Positions 7,586-10,872 of a DNA stretch of 10,872 bases are shown in pieces; positions within the stretch are counted from its first letter, which is position 1, and each line of letters starts with the position of its first letter. The stretch comes from JBBRTJ01 sp038244535. Its GTDB lineage: Bacteria; Actinomycetota; Acidimicrobiia; Acidimicrobiales; Ilumatobacteraceae. Made by a program: the position numbers and the translations under genes. A model generated the notes under the pieces. That model was not told the DNA's origin and ran no database searches. It saw nothing but the letters and a program-made list of their open reading frames with translations. The stretch covers positions 1-10,872 of the forward strand of contig JBBRTJ010000111.1 of NCBI GenBank assembly GCA_038244535.1, read 5' to 3'.

Positions 7586-8604
7586 CCGCCACCACGCCCG
7601 GGCTGGTGTGCGGGCACCACCACCTCTACTCGTCGCTGGCTCGGGGCATGCCGGCGCCTCCAAGACAACCTGCCTCGTTCATCGAGATCCTCGAGCAGGT
7701 GTGGTGGCGGCTCGACGTCGCTCTCGACCTCGACATGATTCGCTGGTCGGCGATGCTCGGCGCGCTGGAGGCGTTGGAGCACGGCACAACGGCGATCATC
7801 GACCACCACGAGAGCCCGTCGGCCATCGAGGGCAGCCTCGACGTGATCGCCGACGCGTGTGCCGAGGTCGGCGTGCGGGTGGTGTGCGCATACGGCGTCA
7901 CCGACCGCCACGGCCCGGACGGCGCCGCCGCGGGGCTGGCCGAGAACGAGCGGTTCGTGCGGGCGGGTGGTCGCGGGATGGTCGGCATCCACGCCGCCTT
8001 CACCTGTAGCGACGCCACGCTCGAAGCTGCGGCCGGCTTGGCGACCGACCTGGGTGTCGGCGTCCACATCCACGTCGCCGAGGACGCCGTTGATCGATCC
8101 GCCGGTGCCCGCCTGGCCTCGCTGGCCGCCTCCGACTGGTTGCTCGTCCACTGCGTCCACCTCGACCGCGCCCTGCTCGGCACCATCGCCCACAACCCCA
8201 GGTCCAACATGAACAACGCGGTCGGGTATGCCCGCCCGGCGGCCCGGCCCAACCGGGTCGTGCTCGGCACCGACGGCATCGGCGCCGACATGCTCGAAGA
8301 GGTGCGCCTGGCCTACGTCCGCCACCGCGAGGACGACGTGCTCGCCTCGCCCGAGGCGGCGTGGTCGTGGCTCGCCGCGGGCTGGGACCTCGTGCCCGAA
8401 GCCCGCAACGACACGGTGACGTGGAGCTACGACCACGCCGACAGCGCGTGGCACGTCGCCTTCACCCCCGGCATCGCCGCTCGCACCGTCGTGCGGAGCG
8501 ATGGCGAGGTGCTGCTGCGCGACGGTGTGGCCACCCGCGTCGACGCTGACGAGGTGCGGGCCAAGGCCGCCGAGCAGGCCCAGCGCCTCTTCGCCCGGCT
8601 CTGA
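7582..8604 (+). CDS. ssnA: SsnA-type amidohydrolase, N-terminally truncated
   Basis: This is a predicted 340-residue metal-dependent amidohydrolase of the SsnA group, which accompanies molybdenum hydroxylases in purine and selenium-related clusters; its exact substrate is unknown even in E. coli. From the GTG start, metal-site residues remain: His12 and His14 (CGHHHLYSSLARG), His164 (VHIHVAED), His190 (LLVHCVHLD) and Asp231 (LGTDGIGADM). Other SsnA hallmarks are WWRLDVALD, IDHHESPS, HNPRSNMNNAVGY and a C-terminal strand-rich end with VRSDGEVLLRDG. E. coli SsnA has about 442 residues; here roughly 50-55 N-terminal residues that normally build half of the beta-sandwich are absent, and the middle and C-terminal part are shorter too. 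The start codon overlaps the hydroxylase stop as GTGA, which suggests translational coupling. A GTG at 7552 is in frame but adds only ten residues unlike the family. The missing part is not found in another frame upstream. It could be a functional minimal form, a decaying gene or an assembly error. Confidence 0.85.
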   Translation: MTATTPGLVCGHHHLYSSLARGMPAPPRQPASFIEILEQVWWRLDVALDLDMIRWSAMLGALEALEHGTTAIIDHHESPSAIEGSLDVIADACAEVGVRVVCAYGVTDRHGPDGAAAGLAENERFVRAGGRGMVGIHAAFTCSDATLEAAAGLATDLGVGVHIHVAEDAVDRSAGARLASLAASDWLLVHCVHLDRALLGTIAHNPRSNMNNAVGYARPAARPNRVVLGTDGIGADMLEEVRLAYVRHREDDVLASPEAAWSWLAAGWDLVPEARNDTVTWSYDHADSAWHVAFTPGIAARTVVRSDGEVLLRDGVATRVDADEVRAKAAEQAQRLFARL

Positions 8605-8616
8605 CCAGATGACCGC

Positions 8617-8672
8617 TCGACCGCGTCATCGAACCACCGCTTGACCGCTTCATCGAAGAACCGCTTGACCGA
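8617..8672 (+). repeat. Imperfect 24-bp tandem repeat, about 2.3 copies
   Basis: Units at 8617-8640 and 8641-8664 match at 20 of 24 positions (differences at unit positions 2, 9, 18 and 19). A third unit begins at 8665 with TTGACCGA and stops at the ribosome binding site. The shared core includes TCATCGAA and ACCGC. The array fills most of the gap between the ssnA stop and the next start. It may be a slippage product or a regulatory leader. Confidence 0.6.
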
Positions 8673-8677
8673 AAGGA
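8672..8677 (+). promoter_or_regulatory. Ribosome binding site deciding the GTG start of the LLM oxidoreductase
   Basis: AAAGGA precedes GTG 8683 by 5 nt. It favours this start over the in-frame TTG at 8641, which lies in the tandem repeat and would add 14 residues without family resemblance. Confidence 0.65.
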
Positions 8678-8682
8678 CCATC

Positions 8683-9684
8683 GTGCCCACCCCCGTCGCC
8701 GTCTACCTGCAAGATGCCCACCCGATCCGGGAGGGCATGGACATCGCCCGCTACGCCGAGTCGAAGGGCTTCGCCGCGGTGTGGCAGGCCGAGAGCCGGC
8801 TCGTGCGCGAGGCGACGGTGCCGATGGCTGCGTTCTTGTCGGTGACCGATCGCATCAAGGTCGGCTCCGGGGTGGTCGACTGCTGGAGCCGCAACCCGGC
8901 CCGACTGGCGGCCACCTTCTCGACGCTCGACGACCTCGCTCCCGGGCGCGTCATCCTTGGCATTGGCGCTTGGTGGGACCCGTTGGCGGCCAAGGTCGGC
9001 ATCGAGCGCCGCAAGCCGCTGACGGCCATGCGCGAGATCGTGACCGCGGTGCGAGCCCTGCTGGCCAACGAGACCGTGACCATGAACGGCGAGTTCGTGC
9101 ACCTCGACGGCGTCGAGCTGGACTACGTGTACCAGGACCGCCGGGCCAAGGACGTACCCATCTACATCGGCGCCACCGGCATGCAGATGATGGAGCTGAC
9201 GGGCGAGATCGCCGATGGTTGCGTTCTCAACTACCTCGTGTCACCCACCTACAACCGCCAGGCCATGGAGCACCTCGCCATCGGGGCGGCCAAGGCCGGT
9301 CGCAGCATCGATGACATCGACCGGCCCCAGCTCGTGGTGTGCAGCGTCGACGAGGACCGTGACCACGCCATCGACATGGCCCGGCTCATGGTGACCCAGT
9401 ACCTCGGCCAGCAACCCCACATCATGAAGGCCAGCGGGGTGCCCGACAGCCTGCTGGAAGCGGTGGGCAAGGTGCTGACGTGGCCGGCAACGCACGAGCA
9501 GGTCGAGGCCGCCGCCAAGCTGGTGCCCGACGAGATCGTGCAGATGATCACGGCGTCGGGCACGCCCACCGAGGTGCAGGAGAAGGTGGCGGCCTACGTG
9601 CGCGACGGCTGCACCTGCCCGATCCTCTACCCCCTGGGTGACGTGCGGCTGATGATCGACACCTTCAGCGACTGGACGGCCTGA
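8683..9684 (+). CDS. LLM-class flavin/F420-dependent oxidoreductase
   Basis: This 333-residue protein belongs to the luciferase-like monooxygenase family (COG2141 type). Members use FMN or coenzyme F420 in a TIM barrel for oxidation, hydride transfer or monooxygenation; N5,N10-methylene-tetrahydromethanopterin reductase is the best known F420 relative. Visible landmarks are VAVYLQDAHPIREGMDIARYAESKGF at the N-terminus (a family-like first strand and helix), DRIKVGSGVVDCWSRNP, FSTLDDLAPGRVILGIGAWWDP and PIYIGATGMQMMELTGEIADG, and the short closing helix LMIDTFSDW. The length is typical. It follows ssnA by 78 nt in the same direction with its own ribosome site, so it may share the operon and act on a heterocycle or ring-opened intermediate, but substrate and cofactor are not readable. 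Downstream, the WXG100 pair converges on it with only a 23-nt gap and no clear terminator between. Confidence 0.88.
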   Translation: MPTPVAVYLQDAHPIREGMDIARYAESKGFAAVWQAESRLVREATVPMAAFLSVTDRIKVGSGVVDCWSRNPARLAATFSTLDDLAPGRVILGIGAWWDPLAAKVGIERRKPLTAMREIVTAVRALLANETVTMNGEFVHLDGVELDYVYQDRRAKDVPIYIGATGMQMMELTGEIADGCVLNYLVSPTYNRQAMEHLAIGAAKAGRSIDDIDRPQLVVCSVDEDRDHAIDMARLMVTQYLGQQPHIMKASGVPDSLLEAVGKVLTWPATHEQVEAAAKLVPDEIVQMITASGTPTEVQEKVAAYVRDGCTCPILYPLGDVRLMIDTFSDWTA

Positions 9685-9707
9685 GCGCGCTCTGGCGGTC
9701 GACGTCG

Positions 9708-10043
9708 TCAGTGCATCGGCCGTGCCGTCAGGCGATCGACGTCGTCGGAGACCACGAACGAGGCCCGCCTCAGGTCGTCGCGCAGCGTCGCGGTGAGCGC
9801 GACGAGTCGGGCGAGGTCGTGGTCGAACAGGTCTCGGCACACGCCCCGCCACTGGCCAGTCGTGCGCAGGAGTCGGGCGGAGCGGGCGGCGAGGTGGCGA
9901 TCGAGCTCGTCGGCGGCCTGGAGCAGCGCGGCGATGGCGGCGTCGCCCGCCTCGACACGGGCCCGGAGCGCCCCCGGCGAACCGAGGGTCTCCGGGCCGA
10001 CCGCGTCGGAGCTGCCGGTGTCCGCGTCGGTGCGATCGATCAA
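9708..10043 (-). CDS. WXG100 / ESAT-6-like protein, second member of pair
   Basis: This is a predicted 111-residue all-helical protein with Trp65-Arg-Gly67 between two long amphipathic helices (about 24-60 and 68-98), the WXG100 hairpin layout. Phe73 follows the turn at the usual distance. The proposed start is TTG at 10043-10041, overlapping the upstream stop as TTGA, which implies translational coupling to its partner; no ATG or GTG alternative sits between the start of the frame after the partner's stop and the conserved part. WXG100 proteins commonly form heterodimers from adjacent genes and are exported by type VII (Esx) systems or serve as partners or N-terminal parts of secreted toxins. 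No secretion ATPase or toxin is seen in the window. A longer reading upstream through the partner gene is open but would be a shadow of it. Confidence 0.65.
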   Translation of the reverse strand: MIDRTDADTGSSDAVGPETLGSPGALRARVEAGDAAIAALLQAADELDRHLAARSARLLRTTGQWRGVCRDLFDHDLARLVALTATLRDDLRRASFVVSDDVDRLTARPMH

Positions 10044-10324
10044 CCGTTGCCACCGGCGGCGAGGATGGCGTGGTTGACCTTGGCCACGTACTCGCGCAGC
10101 GCGGTGAGGGCCTCGACGGCCTGGTGAAGGGCCTTGGTGGTGGTCGGCCACAGGTCGTCGCGGAAGCGGGAGGCCTCGCGCCCGTCCCAGATGCTGGGAT
10201 CCGACAGCCGCCGCCCCTCGCGCTCGAGCTGGGCCAGTTGCTCGGTCAGTCCGCCGGTCAGGACGCTGCGCAGGTGCTCGAGGGATGCCCGGCCCTCGTC
10301 GGTGCTCAGGACTCGTGTGCTCAT
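10040..10324 (-). CDS. WXG100 / ESAT-6-like protein, first member of pair
   Basis: This 94-residue all-helical protein has a clear WXG turn at Trp46-Asp-Gly48. The surrounding pattern WDGREASRFRDDLWP fits the WxGxAAxxF signature, and the second helix ends with YVAKVNHAILAAGG. It closely resembles the short actinobacterial WXG100 group with N-termini like STDEGRASLEHL, sometimes misnamed pyrophosphorylase. No C-terminal YxxxD/E export motif is evident (YVAKVN has Asn instead). ATG at 10324-10322 is preceded by GAGG and GGA on the minus strand at spacers of 11 and 7 nt. Its stop overlaps the start of the second WXG100 gene by 4 nt. It is divergent from the aminotransferase, with 115 nt between the two starts. 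Confidence 0.8.
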   Translation of the reverse strand: MSTRVLSTDEGRASLEHLRSVLTGGLTEQLAQLEREGRRLSDPSIWDGREASRFRDDLWPTTTKALHQAVEALTALREYVAKVNHAILAAGGNG

Positions 10325-10347
10325 GGTGATGTCCGCCTCGTCTGTTG

Positions 10348-10366
10348 TCAGCATGGAAAGTGCTGA
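10348..10366. promoter_or_regulatory. Inverted repeat in the divergent intergenic region (candidate operator)
   Basis: TCAGCA at 10348-10353 and TGCTGA at 10361-10366 are perfect inverted arms around a 7-nt centre. It lies in the least GC-rich stretch of the window, between the divergent WXG100 and aminotransferase starts, where a dimeric regulator could serve both. It is not followed by a T-run, so it is not terminator-like. No promoter hexamers could be fixed with confidence. Confidence 0.35.
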
Positions 10367-10439
10367 AACCACAGGAAAGCAGAGAGAACAGTGCCCGTGC
10401 AACCCCCGGCGTCGGGCGCGGCTGCGCGAGCATCCGGCG

Positions 10440-10872
10440 GTGACGTCCGCTCCGATCGTCGACCGCTCCCGGCTGGCGGCCCTGCGCGCCGCCGAGGAGG
10501 CCCGCTTTGTGACGGCGAACCCCCGCTCGGCCGCGCTCTCGGCCCGGGCTGCGGCGGGCCACCTGGTCGGGGGCGTGCCCATGAACTGGATGCACCGCTG
10601 GCCCGGTGGCTTCCCGCTGTTCTGCGAACGGGCCTCGGGCGGCCACCTCGTCGATGTCGACGGGCACGCCTACGTCGACCTGTGCCTGGGCGACACGGGG
10701 GCGATGACCGGCCACTCGCTGCCGGCCACCGTGCGCGCTGTCGAGCACCAGGCCCACCGGGGCTTCACCACGATGCTCCCCACGGCCGACGCCATCGACG
10801 TCGCCGCCGAGCTGCACCGCCGCTTCGGCCTCGACCGCTGGCAGTTCGCCATGACCGCCACCGATGCCAACC
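10440..10872 (+). CDS. Class III aminotransferase (partial, cut by window edge)
   Basis: The first 144 residues of a PLP-dependent class III (HemL/GabT fold type I) aminotransferase are visible; the Lys that binds PLP lies beyond the edge. The N-terminal part shows the usual entry ARAAAGHLVGGVPMNWMHRWPGGFP, then HLVDVDGHAYVDLCLGDTGAMTGH, the family turn where cofactor and substrate channel begin, and RFGLDRWQFAMTATDAN toward the PLP phosphate region. This is the glutamate-1-semialdehyde-aminomutase-like branch often labelled aspartate aminotransferase family or transaminase; the substrate cannot be told from this part. GTG 10440 is chosen because homology starts soon after; an in-frame ATG at 10353 would add 29 atypical residues. 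The WXG100 pair separates it from the catabolic operon, yet it could use the amino acid released by the carbamoylase. Confidence 0.85.
   Translation, partial: MTSAPIVDRSRLAALRAAEEARFVTANPRSAALSARAAAGHLVGGVPMNWMHRWPGGFPLFCERASGGHLVDVDGHAYVDLCLGDTGAMTGHSLPATVRAVEHQAHRGFTTMLPTADAIDVAAELHRRFGLDRWQFAMTATDAN

Noticed and set aside
964..9684. Selenocysteine (in-frame TGA) in the operon, considered because the hydroxylase resembles Se-dependent enzymes
   Set aside because: All five frames are complete without in-frame TGA, and this enzyme group uses a labile selenium ligand rather than selenocysteine.
9683..9692. Perfect 10-bp palindrome GAGCGCGCTC overlapping the LLM stop codon, as a bidirectional terminator
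   Set aside because: It has no loop and no T-run on either strand; short GC palindromes are common in such DNA.
10353..10439. ATG 10353 as the aminotransferase start
   Set aside because: It lies in the inverted-repeat region and would add 29 Arg/Cys-rich residues unlike the family; GTG 10440 fits better.

Overview
The window is very GC-rich. It uses GTG and TTG starts freely and packs genes tightly. It encodes a pair of WXG100 (ESAT-6-like) proteins of the kind common in high-GC actinobacteria. This points to an actinobacterium, plausibly an environmental lineage such as Acidimicrobiia. There is no rRNA or marker gene, so the assignment is an inference. No mobile element, tRNA, CRISPR array or clear terminator was seen, and no stretch over 300 bases lacks a gene.

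Layout. At 160-816 is a small predicted lipoprotein with a Thr-rich stalk and a fibronectin-III-like domain; it looks unrelated to what follows. From 964 to 9684 five genes run in the same direction: (1) a 997-residue fusion of both NfnAB/SudAB flavoprotein subunits with a C-terminal rubredoxin-like plus ferritin-like (reverse-rubrerythrin-like) module; (2) an N-carbamoyl-D-amino-acid amidohydrolase; (3) a molybdenum hydroxylase that fuses the two-[2Fe-2S] subunit to the molybdopterin subunit and has no FAD domain, closest to selenium-dependent xanthine dehydrogenases; (4) an SsnA-type amidohydrolase missing its usual N-terminal segment; (5) an LLM-class flavin/F420-type oxidoreductase. Genes 2-3 are 1 nt apart and genes 3-4 overlap by 4 nt, so they are almost certainly co-transcribed. 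On the minus strand, 9708-10324, lies a translationally coupled WXG100 pair. A class III aminotransferase starts at 10440 and runs off the right edge.

How the genes may work together (inference). The set resembles the E. coli xdhD-ygfM-ssnA-ygfK/hyuA neighbourhood of purine and N-heterocycle catabolism. The molybdenum enzyme would hydroxylate a purine-like heterocycle, the SsnA-like enzyme would hydrolyse a C-N bond, and the carbamoylase would release NH3 and CO2 from an N-carbamoyl product; the aminotransferase could take over the freed amine. The hydroxylase has no FAD domain and no FAD subunit is encoded nearby, so the NfnAB-like fusion is the obvious candidate to accept its electrons, with the fused rubrerythrin module possibly passing them to peroxide or O2. 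That fusion is the most unusual item in the window, followed by the truncated SsnA homologue.
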